A stretch of DNA of 64,000 nt from Chloroflexota bacterium (GCA_028875225.1 JAPPFB010000011.1:1-64000), one strand, 5' to 3'; positions 29,084-38,858 are shown, counted from the stretch's first letter. Made by a program: numbers and translations. Notes: generated from the sequence alone by a model not told the origin.

Positions 29084-31210
29084 TCAGTTCAATCGGGCAT
29101 CGACGCCCAGAAACTCGAGGATGCCGTCGGCGATTGCCCTGGCGATGACTTCGCGAGCGTGCGGGTTCCTCAGGATCGCCGCGTCTGCTTCGTTCGTGAT
29201 GTAGAGCAGCTCCAACAGCGTCGTGGGCATGAGATTCCCCCGCACAATTCGGCCCGGACCCGTCTGCGTCTTCGGATCGATCAGATTGATCGGCGGCTCG
29301 TCCTCAGTCAGATCGCTGCTCCACAGCCACTGGTTGATCGCCGCGCCCCACGGATCATCCGACAGTCCGAGTGATCCGGGGTCCAGACCCCAGCGACGGG
29401 CCACGTCGGCGTCGACCAGCAGAAACGGCGCCAGGACGTAGATCGGATCGCAGACACCGTTGACCAGTTCCCAGCACGAGGTGTCGTAGGTCAGCGTCGA
29501 GGTGGGATAGCCGAACTCCGCCAATGCCCGCGACACGTATGTCAGCAAGGTCTCCGAGAGGGTGAAGTTCAGACCGTCGCCGTTCCAGCGAGGCAGGTAC
29601 CAGGCCTCAAGACCGCTGTTCGGCTCGTTGAAGTTCGCATTCGAGTGAATCGAGACGAACACGTCGGCCATGGCCAGGTGCGCCAGCTCGGCGCGAACCT
29701 GGTAGTCGGCGCGCCAGAGCGCTTCGTCCAGGTTCAGGTACGGGCGACCCGCCGATCGCCGCGTCAGAACCACCGTGACGCCCTCCGCCTCCAGCAGCTC
29801 CTCGATCCGCAGGGCGAAGGCCAGGTTGGACTCCGCCTCCATCACGCCATGCATCCAGGGACCGGTGTCGACGCCGTGTCCGGCGTCCAGCACGACCACG
29901 AGCGCATCATCTGGCAGATCGCGTACTACGCCGGCCTCGTCCAACTCGGCCTGCCAGCGAGGATCCTCCGCGCCCGTCCGATCTCGCGCGTGCCAGAGTT
30001 CGGGCGTCGATGGTCGAGGATGTGGCAGATCCAGCAATCGTGGACGTGACAGCGTCCAGCTCTCGTCGGCGTTCTTGACGCTCGCCTGCCAGCGAATCTG
30101 TTCATTCGCCGTGCGCCCGCTCCAACGCATGACCAGCGCGTCAAAGCCTCGCGCGCCGACGCGGCCGCTCGCAACCCAGGCCTCCCGCTCAAACGACCAC
30201 AGACGCGCCCGGCGACCGTCGTTGGAGCGCAACAGATACTCCCACTCATCCTCATCGTCGGTGCCGGGATCGGTATCAATCCAGACCCGAAGCCCGCTAG
30301 TCTCCCGGATCGGACCCCACTCGCCGCGAAATGCGAAGTGTGCTTCGCTGCCCTCGCTGGAGGCCTCGATCGCGTCGATCTGCAAGCTCGACGTTGGCCG
30401 CGGGGGCAAACTGACTACTGGCTCCGGCGCCTCGCCCCAGCGCGTCACGCCGACCGCGTAGCTGCCCACCGACCACGGCTGGGCTCCCCGAACCTCCAGA
30501 ACCGCAAGCCCGCCGGATGTCGGGACCATCACCCCGCTAATCGCGTTCTGCTGGTGGTGCAGTTCCTGGAAGCTGTCCGCGTCCGGCAGCAGAACGGCGC
30601 CCGACAATCCGTCAACCGACCCCAGCACCGACCAGACCGCGTAGCGGTTGCCGGCCGCAACGGGGAAGGCGTACCAGTCAACGTCGCCGGAGACCTCCAA
30701 CCACGATCGTTCCGTCAGAACCCCTTCGTCGTCGAACGCGCTCAACCGGGCCGTACTCAACTCCGAACCGACGGCGTCGTTGTCGCTCCGAATCCACAGC
30801 CGGTACGAGCCAGTCGCCAGATCGGATCCGGAGACGCGCACGCGCCAGGCGCCGCTCGCCGGCGCCATCCAGGTCAACCGCGGATAGGTACCCAACGACT
30901 CGGAGACGCGCATCGGCTCGTCGCCATCGACGGCCGGCTTCCAGATCTCTATCCGGCCCGCGGCCAGCCCGACACGCTCAAGCGCGACGACATAGCGCTC
31001 GCCTGCCAGCGCGAAGAATGGATACCAGTCGACGTCGAGCGGGTCGCTGATCGACCCCTCGTGCAGGACGGGGTCAAACGATTCCGCAGACGACGAACCG
31101 ATTCCCCACGGCCCCAGCACAGCCAGCATCATCGTCAGCGCCGCGACGGCGACGCTCAGACGCGCCAACCGGATTCGGCGCAGGCCTCGCGCGATCGTCC
31201 CCGCACTCAC
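29084..31210 (-). CDS. N-acetylmuramoyl-L-alanine amidase (Amidase_3) with N-terminal extension
   Basis: A secreted cell-wall amidase of about 708 residues. The C-terminal catalytic domain has VVVLDAGHG (zinc ligand H), the EAESNLAFALRIEELL helix with zinc-ligand glutamate, VFVSIHSNAN (second His) and a final glutamate in LLELLYITNEAD. A hydrophobic signal segment (SVAVAALTMMLAVLGPWGIG) precedes a long extracytoplasmic region of beta-rich repeats (DVDWYPF, GDVDWYAF), likely prepeptidase-type carbohydrate or wall-binding domains. The start is uncertain: GTG at 31210 puts the signal segment at the N-terminus, whereas the frame stays open to 31324. The gene stands alone, divergent from the acyl-CoA dehydrogenase gene. 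Confidence 0.87.
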   Translation of the reverse strand: MSAGTIARGLRRIRLARLSVAVAALTMMLAVLGPWGIGSSSAESFDPVLHEGSISDPLDVDWYPFFALAGERYVVALERVGLAAGRIEIWKPAVDGDEPMRVSESLGTYPRLTWMAPASGAWRVRVSGSDLATGSYRLWIRSDNDAVGSELSTARLSAFDDEGVLTERSWLEVSGDVDWYAFPVAAGNRYAVWSVLGSVDGLSGAVLLPDADSFQELHHQQNAISGVMVPTSGGLAVLEVRGAQPWSVGSYAVGVTRWGEAPEPVVSLPPRPTSSLQIDAIEASSEGSEAHFAFRGEWGPIRETSGLRVWIDTDPGTDDEDEWEYLLRSNDGRRARLWSFEREAWVASGRVGARGFDALVMRWSGRTANEQIRWQASVKNADESWTLSRPRLLDLPHPRPSTPELWHARDRTGAEDPRWQAELDEAGVVRDLPDDALVVVLDAGHGVDTGPWMHGVMEAESNLAFALRIEELLEAEGVTVVLTRRSAGRPYLNLDEALWRADYQVRAELAHLAMADVFVSIHSNANFNEPNSGLEAWYLPRWNGDGLNFTLSETLLTYVSRALAEFGYPTSTLTYDTSCWELVNGVCDPIYVLAPFLLVDADVARRWGLDPGSLGLSDDPWGAAINQWLWSSDLTEDEPPINLIDPKTQTGPGRIVRGNLMPTTLLELLYITNEADAAILRNPHAREVIARAIADGILEFLGVDARLN

Positions 31211-31381
31211 GCGACGAGGATATCCGGGTGTCAACGCCAACCGCTGACATGTCGCCGCTGCTATCTGGCGCGATAGGCAGTCTTCCGATAGCCTCAAACG
31301 CGTTGCGCGCTTCGGCGTGCCCATTCCAGACGCACATCGGCGGACCCATCCGATTCAACCTGGGCCGCGACGGAGGATGAC

Positions 31382-32512
31382 ATGGACCTCGGACTGACCG
31401 AAGAACAGGAACTGCTGAAGAACTTCGCCCGCGACTTCCTCACCAACGAGTGCACGGAGAAGCTCGTGCGCGACATGGAAGAGGATGAGCGCGGCTACAC
31501 CGACGACCTCTGGAACGGCATGGCCAACCAGGGTTGGATGGGCCTGATCACCGCTGAGGAACTCGGCGGCGCCGGCCTCTCCTTCCTCGACCTCTGCGTC
31601 CTGCTCGAAGAGTTCGGCCGCGCGCTCGTGCCCGGACCGTTCATCAACACCGTGCTCGCCTCCGGCCTCGTCGAGGCGGTCGGCAACGACGCGCAGAAGC
31701 AACAGTACTGCTCCGCCGTCGCCGCCGGTCAGCATGTGATGACGTTCGCGCTGACCGAGCCGTCGGCCCGCTTCGACAGCGACGGCATTGACACCACCTG
31801 TGCGCCCGACGGCGACGGCTATGTGCTCAACGGCACCAAGCTGTTCATCCCCGACGCGCACGTCAGCGACACCATCGTCGTGGTCGCCCGCGCCGCGGGC
31901 TCCGAAGGCGATGAGGGCGTCTCGATGTTCCTCGTGCCCGGCAACGCCGAGGGCCTCTCGACCACCGTCCTGCAGACCATCGCCGCCGACAAGCAGTGCG
32001 AGGTCACGCTGGACAACGTCCGCGTCAGCGGGGATGCATTGCTCGGTCCCGAGGGCGGCGCCTGGCCGATCATCGAGGTCGCCAAGCGCTACTTCACCGT
32101 CGCCTACTGCGCCTACATGGTTGGTCTGGCCCAGCGCGACTTCGAAATCTCGGTCGACTACGCCAAGGAGCGCATCCAGTTCGGCCGCCCGATCGGCTCG
32201 TTCCAGGCGATCCAGCACAAGGCCGCCGACATGATCACCGACGTCGACGGCTCGCGCTTCATCATGTACCGCGCCGCCTGGGCCGTCACCGAAGGCGAAG
32301 ACGACGCCGACCTCCAGGTCGCCATGGCCAAGGCCTGGTGCTCCGACGCCACCCGCCGCGTCGTCGCCCACGGCCAGCAGATCCACGGCGGCATCGGCTT
32401 CACCAAGGAGTACATCATCCAGCTCTACTTCCGCCGCCAGAAGATGGCCGAGCTGATGTGGGGCGACGCCGACCACCACCGCGAAAAGGTCGCCGAACTC
32501 CTTGAGATCTAA
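31382..32512 (+). CDS. acyl-CoA dehydrogenase
   Basis: A 376-residue FAD flavoenzyme of the acyl-CoA dehydrogenase family. It has the N-terminal helical segment (LTEEQELLKNFARDFL), the flavin/substrate loop FALTEPSARFDSDGI (near 122-136), the LDNVRVSGDALLG strand, and C-terminal RVVAHGQQIHGGIGFTKEY, which contacts the cofactor. Such enzymes introduce the alpha,beta double bond that crotonases then hydrate. The ATG at 31382 follows GGAGG closely. No electron-transfer flavoprotein gene is nearby. Confidence 0.93.
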   Translation: MDLGLTEEQELLKNFARDFLTNECTEKLVRDMEEDERGYTDDLWNGMANQGWMGLITAEELGGAGLSFLDLCVLLEEFGRALVPGPFINTVLASGLVEAVGNDAQKQQYCSAVAAGQHVMTFALTEPSARFDSDGIDTTCAPDGDGYVLNGTKLFIPDAHVSDTIVVVARAAGSEGDEGVSMFLVPGNAEGLSTTVLQTIAADKQCEVTLDNVRVSGDALLGPEGGAWPIIEVAKRYFTVAYCAYMVGLAQRDFEISVDYAKERIQFGRPIGSFQAIQHKAADMITDVDGSRFIMYRAAWAVTEGEDDADLQVAMAKAWCSDATRRVVAHGQQIHGGIGFTKEYIIQLYFRRQKMAELMWGDADHHREKVAELLEI

Positions 32513-32581
32513 GAGCTCCCCCCTCGGGGGAGCTGTCGCGCAGCAGCCTGCCCCGCACTTGATGCGGGGACTGAGGGGGCC
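32513..32581. repeat. family B palindrome interrupted by a family D palindrome
   Basis: AGAGCTCCCCCCTCGGGGGAGCTGTCGCGCAGCAG continues into CTGAGGGGGCC as in other family B copies, but an extra CCCCGCACTTGATGCGGGG palindrome is inserted before the final arm. It lies right after the acyl-CoA dehydrogenase stop. Confidence 0.8.
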
Positions 32582-32623
32582 GCCCGCAAGCGGCCCCCGC
32601 TCGGTTCCCCGCGCCTCGTCGTC

Positions 32624-32842
32624 TTATTCCGACGACTCGATCCGCGACCGCTTGCGCAGGAACCAGAACCCGATCGCCAGACCCACCACACTCAAGCCGC
32701 CCGCCACCGCGATCGCCGCGATCCAGGTCCACAGAGGCGCCGAGTAGCGACTGCCGGACATGACCATCTCCTGGGCCAGCGCCGGCCCCAGCGAGACCGA
32801 CCAGAGTGCGGCCGCCAAGGCCAGTCCCGCCAGCCCGCGCAT
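32624..32842 (-). CDS. small membrane protein, unknown function
   Basis: A 72-residue protein: an N-terminal signal-like segment (GLAGLALAAALWSVSLGPALA) then, after a short outer loop, one transmembrane helix (IAAIAVAGGLSVVGLAIGFW) and a basic tail FLRKRSRIESSE. I do not recognise a family. The ATG at 32842 begins right at the signal segment. It is divergent from the membrane protein at 32859 with only 16 bases between start codons, so the promoters must overlap the genes or each other. Confidence 0.6.
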   Translation of the reverse strand: MRGLAGLALAAALWSVSLGPALAQEMVMSGSRYSAPLWTWIAAIAVAGGLSVVGLAIGFWFLRKRSRIESSE

Positions 32843-32858
32843 CCGATAGCCTCTGCTT

Positions 32859-33476
32859 ATGGCACGGAGACGACGCCGACGACCAGCCGACGCGCCCGAG
32901 CCGGTTGCGCCGAGGACCCGCTCCTCCATCGTCCGCCTCTCCTATCCCGATCAGGATACGATGCGCCTCCGCACCTTCTGGTCGCCGCTGCCCAACTGGA
33001 CCTATGGCGCCATCCCGGCGGCGATCGCGGCGTTGATCGCGGTCGGCCTGTTCGGCGGCTCCGATCCCCTCGGCGCGGCGATCATCGGGGCCGCCGCCGG
33101 ATACTTCGGCGGCGGCATTCTCTGGGCCGTGCTCGGCGTGATCGGCGGCGATGTGCTCGAAGTCGACTTCGACCTCCAGGAGGACATCGGCCGCGTGCAT
33201 CAATCCATGCTCTGGGTCGTCAACCGACAGTGGAACTTCGACCTCTACGACGTCGAGACGATCATCATGACCCAACAACGCTCCCGCCCGTTGTTGCTCC
33301 AGTTCAGCGGCTCGCACAGCGCCCATATCTCATTCGCCGACGGACAAATGATGCGCATTGGCCGCTTCCCCACGCATCAGGAGGCGCTCGACGTCGGCAA
33401 CGCCGTCTCCGACTTCATCGGCGTTCAGCTCGAGCAGCCCGACGAAGAACGCAACCGTCGCCGAGGCCGCAAATGA
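32859..33476 (+). CDS. membrane protein of unknown function
   Basis: A 205-residue protein with a basic N-terminus (MARRRRRRPADAPEP) and two close hydrophobic helices (AAIAALIAVGLFGG; AAIIGAAAGYFGGGILWAVLGVIGG, residues about 52-95). A soluble C-terminal half follows with LWVVNRQWNFDLYDVETIIM. No family is recognised. It is the first gene of a tightly coupled plus-strand operon: its stop overlaps the YqeK-like start (ATGA), which in turn overlaps ruvB. Confidence 0.7.
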   Translation: MARRRRRRPADAPEPVAPRTRSSIVRLSYPDQDTMRLRTFWSPLPNWTYGAIPAAIAALIAVGLFGGSDPLGAAIIGAAAGYFGGGILWAVLGVIGGDVLEVDFDLQEDIGRVHQSMLWVVNRQWNFDLYDVETIIMTQQRSRPLLLQFSGSHSAHISFADGQMMRIGRFPTHQEALDVGNAVSDFIGVQLEQPDEERNRRRGRK

Positions 33477-34069
33477 CGACGGCGCTGACCGAACCCGAAG
33501 CGATCCGCGCACGCTTCAGCGAGGCAATGGCCGACCGACCGGACAAGCTACGGAAGCACGTCAAGCGCGTCGAGCGCGGCGCATTGCGTCTCGCCGCAAT
33601 CCATGAACTCGACCGCGACGTCTGCGCCGCAGCCGCCGCCGGGCACGACCTCTTTCGCCACTGCAAGGGACCGGAACTGGTTGCCTTGTCACGCCACTAC
33701 CGAGTCCCGATCAGCGAAGACGAATTGGCGGCACCGATCGTGCTCCACGGTCCCCTCGCCGCCGCGTACGCGCGCCAGACCATGAACATCGAACACGACG
33801 AGATCCTCTCGGCCATCGCTCACCACACGACCGCGCACCCCGACTACTCCTTCGAGGCGCTGGCCGTCTTTCTCGCCGACAAGATCGACCCCCGCAAGGT
33901 CCGCAGCGACCCAGGCCTCGCTGCCGTGGCCGCGGCGGCAGAGCAAGACCTCCACGCGGCAGCCGCGATGTTCCTCGAGCGCCGTCTGACCAGTCAGCTC
34001 AACAGCGGCCAGCCGCTCCACCCGCTCGCGGTCGCCAGCCGCAACGCTTTCCTGCGACGAGCCATATGA
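33473..34069 (+). CDS. HD-domain hydrolase resembling YqeK
   Basis: A 198-residue HD-superfamily protein. It has the histidine in KLRKHVKRV (near 29), the HD pair in [10 protein letters not shown] (58-59), the [12 protein letters not shown] helix, [10 protein letters not shown], and [11 protein letters not shown], which together follow the YqeK layout. YqeK proteins hydrolyse Ap4A symmetrically and often sit beside nadD and rsfS; neither is present here. The start at 33473 is set by ATGA overlap with the upstream gene. Its own stop overlaps the ruvB start the same way. Confidence 0.75.
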   Translation: MTTALTEPEAIRARFSEAMADRPDKLRKHVKRVERGALRLAAIHELDRDVCAAAAAGHDLFRHCKGPELVALSRHYRVPISEDELAAPIVLHGPLAAAYARQTMNIEHDEILSAIAHHTTAHPDYSFEALAVFLADKIDPRKVRSDPGLAAVAAAAEQDLHAAAAMFLERRLTSQLNSGQPLHPLAVASRNAFLRRAI

Positions 34070-35148
34070 CGACCCCGGCCAACCCGGACGGCGCAGACGA
34101 GGAAGGCGTGGCCGCCGGACGAATCATCGACGCCGCCCAGCCCGATCCCGACAGTCACGACCGCGCCCTGCGTCCCACCCGACTGGACGACTTCGTCGGT
34201 CAGTCGACCGTCCACGAGGCAATCCGTATCGCCGTCGACGCCGCCAAACAGCGCGATGAAGCGCTCGACCACCTGCTGCTCTACGGACCGCCCGGTCTGG
34301 GCAAGACCACGCTCGCCCGAATCGTCGCCCGAGAACTCGGCGTCAACCTGCGGCCGACCAGCGGCCCGGCAATCCAACGCGCCGGCGACATCGCCGCCAT
34401 CCTGACCACGATGCAGACCCACGACGTGCTCTTCATCGACGAGATTCACCGCGTCCCGCGCTCAGCCGAAGAGGTGCTCTATTCGGCCATGGAGGACTTC
34501 CAGCTCTTCATGATGATCGGCAGCGGACCGGCCGCCCGCAGCGTCCAGCTCTCGGTCAAGCCCTTCACGTTAGTCGGCGCCACCACGCGCTACGCCATGA
34601 TCTCGCCCCCGCTCCGAGACCGCTTCGGCATGGTCCAGCGACTCGACTTCTACAGCACCAGCGAACTCGAGCAGGTCATCGTCCGCTCGGCCGAGGCGCT
34701 CGAAATCGAGCTGGAGCCGGCGGGCGCCCGCAACCTCGCCGAGCGCGCCCGAGGCACCCCGCGAATCGCCAACCGGCTGCTGAGGCGGGTCCGCGACTTC
34801 GCCGAGGTGCGAGCCGACGGTGTCATCACGGACTCGGTCGCCGACGAGGCGCTGCGCGGTCTGCGCGTCGACCAGCTCGGTCTCGACGAGCACGACCGCG
34901 GCCTGCTGCGCGCCTTGATCGAGGGCTTCAACGGCGGCCCCGTCGGCCTCGACACACTCGCCGCCGCCGTCGCCGAGGACGCCGACACCGTCATGGACGT
35001 CTACGAGCCCTACCTGATCCAGCTCGGCTTCCTCGCCCGCACACCTCGCGGCCGCGTCGCCATGCCCGCCGCCTGGACCCACCTCGGTCTCACTCCCCAT
35101 TCAACAACGCCAGACCAGGGAAGTCTCTTCGAGACCAAGTCCGGCTAG
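34066..35148 (+). CDS. ruvB: Holliday junction branch-migration ATPase RuvB
   Basis: A 360-residue RuvB AAA+ motor, which drives RuvA-bound Holliday junctions. It has [11 protein letters not shown] near 36-46, Walker [10 protein letters not shown] (74-82), Walker [10 protein letters not shown] (near 123-131), the sensor segment [19 protein letters not shown], and the C-terminal winged helix ending [12 protein letters not shown]. It is a little longer than the usual 330-345 residues at both ends. Neither ruvA nor ruvC is adjacent. It is the last gene of the coupled trio and is followed closely by an importer binding-protein gene. Confidence 0.95.
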   Translation: MTTPANPDGADEEGVAAGRIIDAAQPDPDSHDRALRPTRLDDFVGQSTVHEAIRIAVDAAKQRDEALDHLLLYGPPGLGKTTLARIVARELGVNLRPTSGPAIQRAGDIAAILTTMQTHDVLFIDEIHRVPRSAEEVLYSAMEDFQLFMMIGSGPAARSVQLSVKPFTLVGATTRYAMISPPLRDRFGMVQRLDFYSTSELEQVIVRSAEALEIELEPAGARNLAERARGTPRIANRLLRRVRDFAEVRADGVITDSVADEALRGLRVDQLGLDEHDRGLLRALIEGFNGGPVGLDTLAAAVAEDADTVMDVYEPYLIQLGFLARTPRGRVAMPAAWTHLGLTPHSTTPDQGSLFETKSG

Positions 35149-35219
35149 AACGGAGCCGTCGCTACCGCTTCGAGGAGCTGACGGCTCAGGCCACTGGCGG
35201 ACCGAGGCCCGGCGGCACA

Positions 35220-36773
35220 GTGCGGTCGAACTTTCACACTGATCCCGCGACAAGCGGCGTTGGCTGGGACCCGCACCAGGTAACCTCCGGCCATGCGTGG
35301 CACCACCACAGCCACATCTTCGACCGGATGCTCGGCTTTGACGACTCGGGGGCGGTGAGGCCGGAGCTGGCGAGCGCACTCGAAATTCCCGACGACGTCA
35401 CCTACCTCTTCACCATGCGTGAGGGGGCGATCTTCCAGGACGGCGCGCCGGTCGACGCCAACGCGGTGCAGCTCAACATGGAGCGCATCCGCGATGTCAA
35501 GGACCTCGCCGGCGGGACCCGAAACCGCGGCGGCATCCAGTACGCCGACTTCTTCGAGGCGACCGACGATTCCACATGGAAGCTGGTCAACGGCGAGCCG
35601 TTCGGCCCGACCCTGGCCTTCTTCCAGCAGTTCCCCGGCACCGGGCTGCTGATCTCGCCCGAGCACTTCGACACGGCGGTGACCAACCCGGTTGGCGCCG
35701 GACACCTCAAGCACGTCGTGCACGAGCCCGGCGAGCGCTGGGTCGGCGAGCGCTGGGACGGTTACTGGGACAACGACAACGTGCATCTGGACGGCTTCGT
35801 CCAGAACATCATCCCCGACCAGAACACGGCCTGGAACGCCTTCCTCAACGGAGACATCGACATCGACGCCCCGACCGGCGGCGTCAACTCCGAACTCCAG
35901 GCCGAGCTTGAAGCCGACGGCATGAAGGTGATTCGCGGCACGGCCCAGACCTGGACCCAGACCTGGTTCAACCTCAACCCGAACGCACCGTCCGACGGCC
36001 TGCCCTTCAATGCCTTCCGCGATCCGCGCATGCGCCACGCCTACAACCGGGCCCTGGATCGACAGGCGATCAACGAGGTCGCCTGGGAAGGTCTCGGAGC
36101 GCCCTCGCGCGCGCCGGTCTCGGTCGAGAGCTGGGCGCTGGCCAAGGACGCGAACTACTACCCCGGCCACGACCTCCAGGTAGCCCACGAACTGATGGAC
36201 GCCGCCGGCTACGGCGACGGAATCGAGGGCATCCACCTCAGCTACATCGCCGAGTTCCAGACCGTCGTCACCGAGCCGGTCAACTCGCAGATGCGCAATG
36301 CCGGCATGGAGATGGAGTACATCAAGGGCACCGAGGCCGAGATCATCCCCCGCCTCCTGGCCACGCAGGACTGGACAATCGGCACGCTGTCCTGGGAGTC
36401 GCCGTTCGATCCCGACCCGGTTTTGCGTCCTTCCTTTGAAGGTCTGCAGAACTGGATGTACGGATCGCCCGAAGGCGGCCCGCGCACCGGCCGAGCCAGC
36501 ACGGCGGACTATCCCAACGACCAGGTGCTGGCCAACCTCAGCGCGACCGAGCAGTTGGTCTGGGACGCCGCGGTCCCGGCCAGCCAGGATGACCGGGTGC
36601 CGCTCTATGAGAAGGTCTGGGAGGCCGAAGAGGAACACATGTGGTTCCCCTATATCGCCCAGTGGCCGGCCAACTGGGTGGCCCAACCGCATGTTGAGAA
36701 CTTCGAGATCATCCCCTTCTTCGGCTTCCCCAAGGGAATGAGCTTCAAGGGCATCTGGTTCAACAACGTCTGA
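35220..36773 (+). CDS. family 5 ABC transporter substrate-binding protein, apparently lacking its signal peptide
   Basis: A 517-residue DppA/OppA-type solute-binding protein, normally exported and tethered outside the membrane. The body is typical: DPHQVTSGHAWHHHSHIFDR, LRPGLAS-like VRPELASALEIPDD, FTMREGAIFQDGAPVDANAV, and ARRALDRQ-like AYNRALDRQAINE. The frame opens with GTG at 35220 directly in the mature domain, and no hydrophobic signal or lipobox can be found in the 71 bases back to ruvB, although the frame is open there (...YRFEELTAQATGG). The 5' end looks deleted or mis-assembled. Permease genes follow after a repeat-filled gap. Confidence 0.82.
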   Translation: MRSNFHTDPATSGVGWDPHQVTSGHAWHHHSHIFDRMLGFDDSGAVRPELASALEIPDDVTYLFTMREGAIFQDGAPVDANAVQLNMERIRDVKDLAGGTRNRGGIQYADFFEATDDSTWKLVNGEPFGPTLAFFQQFPGTGLLISPEHFDTAVTNPVGAGHLKHVVHEPGERWVGERWDGYWDNDNVHLDGFVQNIIPDQNTAWNAFLNGDIDIDAPTGGVNSELQAELEADGMKVIRGTAQTWTQTWFNLNPNAPSDGLPFNAFRDPRMRHAYNRALDRQAINEVAWEGLGAPSRAPVSVESWALAKDANYYPGHDLQVAHELMDAAGYGDGIEGIHLSYIAEFQTVVTEPVNSQMRNAGMEMEYIKGTEAEIIPRLLATQDWTIGTLSWESPFDPDPVLRPSFEGLQNWMYGSPEGGPRTGRASTADYPNDQVLANLSATEQLVWDAAVPASQDDRVPLYEKVWEAEEEHMWFPYIAQWPANWVAQPHVENFEIIPFFGFPKGMSFKGIWFNNV

Positions 36774-36798
36774 TTGGAGGCGGGAGAAGGTCCGCCAA

Positions 36799-36843
36799 AG
36801 ATCTCCCCCTCTGGGGGAGATGTCGCGGAGCGACAGAGGGGGC
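36799..36843. repeat. dispersed palindromic repeat, family B
   Basis: AGATCTCCCCCTCTGGGGGAGATG hairpin, GTCGCGGAGCGAC hairpin, then AGAGGGGGCT. It stands with a family A copy 35 bases on, in the gap between binding-protein and permease genes. Confidence 0.85.
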
Positions 36844-36877
36844 TCCCGTCGCAGGGTGCTTGCGCAACGCTCCGGGC

Positions 36878-36923
36878 GGCCCCCTCCGCCCCTTCGGGGC
36901 ACCTCCCCCCAGGGGGGAGGTCT
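36878..36923. repeat. dispersed palindromic repeat, family A, copy 2
   Basis: Near-identical to 84-129 and 60666-60711. The pair of repeats takes up most of the 171-base gap inside the importer operon, which may lower permease expression relative to the binding protein. Confidence 0.85.
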
Positions 36924-36944
36924 GATCTGAGGGGCTGATCGGCG

Positions 36945-37907
36945 ATGCTGCGCTACGTCACGACGCGAATCGTCTCCTCGCTGTTCGTCCTCTGGGTGAT
37001 CAGCGTGCTCGTCTTCGCGCTGATGAATATCCTGCCCGGCGACCCCGCTGCCGGCATCCTCGGCGTGGAAGCGACGCCGGAACTGATCGAAGCAACCAAG
37101 CGGCGGCTCGGACTCGACAAACCGCTGGTCGAGCGCTACGGCCGCTGGATCTGGAACGCCCTGCAGGGTGACCTCGGCACCTCGTTGATCGGCGAAGTCT
37201 CGATCAATCAGTACTTCGAGCGCCGCGTCCCGGCGACCATGCAATTGGGCATTCTCAGCCTGATTGTCGTCATCGCGATCGCCATCCCGGTCGGCGTCCT
37301 GTCGGCCCTGCGCCCCGGTTCCAAGAAGGAGGTCGGCGCCAGCACGCTGATGATCATTGGAAACTCGATCCCCGAGTTCCTGACCGGAATTGCGCTGGTG
37401 ATCGTGCTCGGCCTGGAGTTCGGCTGGTTCCCGATCTTCGGCTATGTCCCTTTCTGGGAGGATCCGGCCGAGAACATGAAGCACATGGCGCTGCCCGTGA
37501 TCGCGGTCTCGTTGACCGCCACCACGCTGCTGATGCGCCAGACCCGATCCGCCATGATCAACGTCCTCACCGACGACTACATCCGCACCGCCCGCGCGAA
37601 GGGGCTGCGCGAACGAATCGTGATCGTCCGCCACGGCTTGCGCAACGCACTGATTCCCATCGTCACCGTGTTCGGCTTCCAGGCCGGCCTAATCTTCTCC
37701 GGCGCCGTCATCACCGAGACCGTCTTCTCAATCCCCGGCATGGGCCGGCTCTTCGTCGAGGCCGTCGTCCAGGAGCGCGACTACGCCGTCACCCAGAACG
37801 TCACGATGTTCTTCGCCGTCTCCGTGATCCTGGTCAACCTGCTCGTCGATCTCTCCTACCCGCTCTTCGACCCACGCATCCGCATGGGCGCGGAGGCCAG
37901 CGAATGA
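36945..37907 (+). CDS. ABC transporter permease, DppB/OppB type
   Basis: A 320-residue inner-membrane permease with six predicted helices, the first within MLRYVTTRIVSSLFVLWVIS. The cytoplasmic EAA loop is RTARAKGLRERIVIVRHGLRNALIPI, here about residue 210, which docks with the ATPase. Typical family words are LPGDPA (near 30), LGLDKPLVERYGRW and FSIPGMGRLFVEAV. It overlaps the next permease by four bases (ATGA). Together with the binding protein it forms a peptide- or small-solute-type importer; no ATPase gene follows. Confidence 0.92.
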   Translation: MLRYVTTRIVSSLFVLWVISVLVFALMNILPGDPAAGILGVEATPELIEATKRRLGLDKPLVERYGRWIWNALQGDLGTSLIGEVSINQYFERRVPATMQLGILSLIVVIAIAIPVGVLSALRPGSKKEVGASTLMIIGNSIPEFLTGIALVIVLGLEFGWFPIFGYVPFWEDPAENMKHMALPVIAVSLTATTLLMRQTRSAMINVLTDDYIRTARAKGLRERIVIVRHGLRNALIPIVTVFGFQAGLIFSGAVITETVFSIPGMGRLFVEAVVQERDYAVTQNVTMFFAVSVILVNLLVDLSYPLFDPRIRMGAEASE

Positions 37908-38830
37908 CCGCAATCCTCGAGTCCCCCGGCGCACCGCAAGGCATGCTGCAACGATTCCGCAACCTGGGCGTGTTCCAGGAAGCGGCGCCGATCCTCCGCG
38001 TCTTCATGCGCAATCGGCCGGCCGTCGTGGGCGCATTCCTGCTGTTCGGATTCGGCATCTGCGCCGCGTTTGCGCCGCTGATTGCCCCCGCCGATCCGCT
38101 GACGACCAACCTGCGGCTCGAGTCGGTCTTCCAACCGCCGAGTTGGGACCACATCCTCGGCACTGACGCCCAGGGCCGCGACGTGCTCAGCCGCACACTC
38201 TACGGCGCGCGAATCGCTTGGCAGATCGTGCTGGCCGCGATCGGCGTGGCGATCGTGCTCGGCGTGCCGCTGGGCCTGATCTCCGGCTACATCGGCGGCA
38301 AGCTCGACGAGCTGATCATTATGCGCATCGTCGATGCCCTGATGGCCATGCCCGGCCTGATCCTGATCCTCGCCGTGACCGGGGCGCTGGGACCCTCGAT
38401 CACCAACTCGATGATCGTGATCGGGATCGTCTGGTCGCCCGGCTACGCCCGCCTCACCCGTGGGATCATCGTCTCGATCCGCAACGACGTCTACGTTGAC
38501 GCCGCCCGAGCGCTGGGCGCGACGCCCTGGCGGATCATGTGGCGACACCTCTTGCCCAACGCGGTCGCCCCGATCATGGTGCTCGCCTCGCTCTCGGCCG
38601 CCGGCATCATCCTGGTCGAGGCCGGGTTGAGCTTCATCGGCGCGGGCGTCCAACCGCCGACGCCGGCCTGGGGCGGCATGGTCTCCGAGGCCTACAAGAC
38701 CCTGATCCGTAGAAATGGCTGGCCGATGATCGGCCCCGCCGCCGCCATCATCCTGATGGTCATCGCCTTCAACTTCGTCGGCGACGGCATCCGCGACGCC
38801 TTCGACCCGCGCCTCCGCAACGTGCGCTAG
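37904..38830 (+). CDS. ABC transporter permease, DppC/OppC type
   Basis: A 308-residue partner permease. It has an N-terminal cytoplasmic part, a helix at AVVGAFLLFGFGICAAFAPLI, the family phrase HILGTDAQGRDVLSRTLYGA, and the EAA loop DAARALGATPWRIMWRHLLP. The start overlaps the upstream permease stop. The usual DppD and DppF ATPases are missing here; the convergent ABC exporter next door is a different class and cannot supply them, so an unlinked ATPase is needed. Confidence 0.92.
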   Translation: MTAILESPGAPQGMLQRFRNLGVFQEAAPILRVFMRNRPAVVGAFLLFGFGICAAFAPLIAPADPLTTNLRLESVFQPPSWDHILGTDAQGRDVLSRTLYGARIAWQIVLAAIGVAIVLGVPLGLISGYIGGKLDELIIMRIVDALMAMPGLILILAVTGALGPSITNSMIVIGIVWSPGYARLTRGIIVSIRNDVYVDAARALGATPWRIMWRHLLPNAVAPIMVLASLSAAGIILVEAGLSFIGAGVQPPTPAWGGMVSEAYKTLIRRNGWPMIGPAAAIILMVIAFNFVGDGIRDAFDPRLRNVR

Positions 38831-38858
38831 CTCGGACCGCGTTCCAACGACAGTGAGG

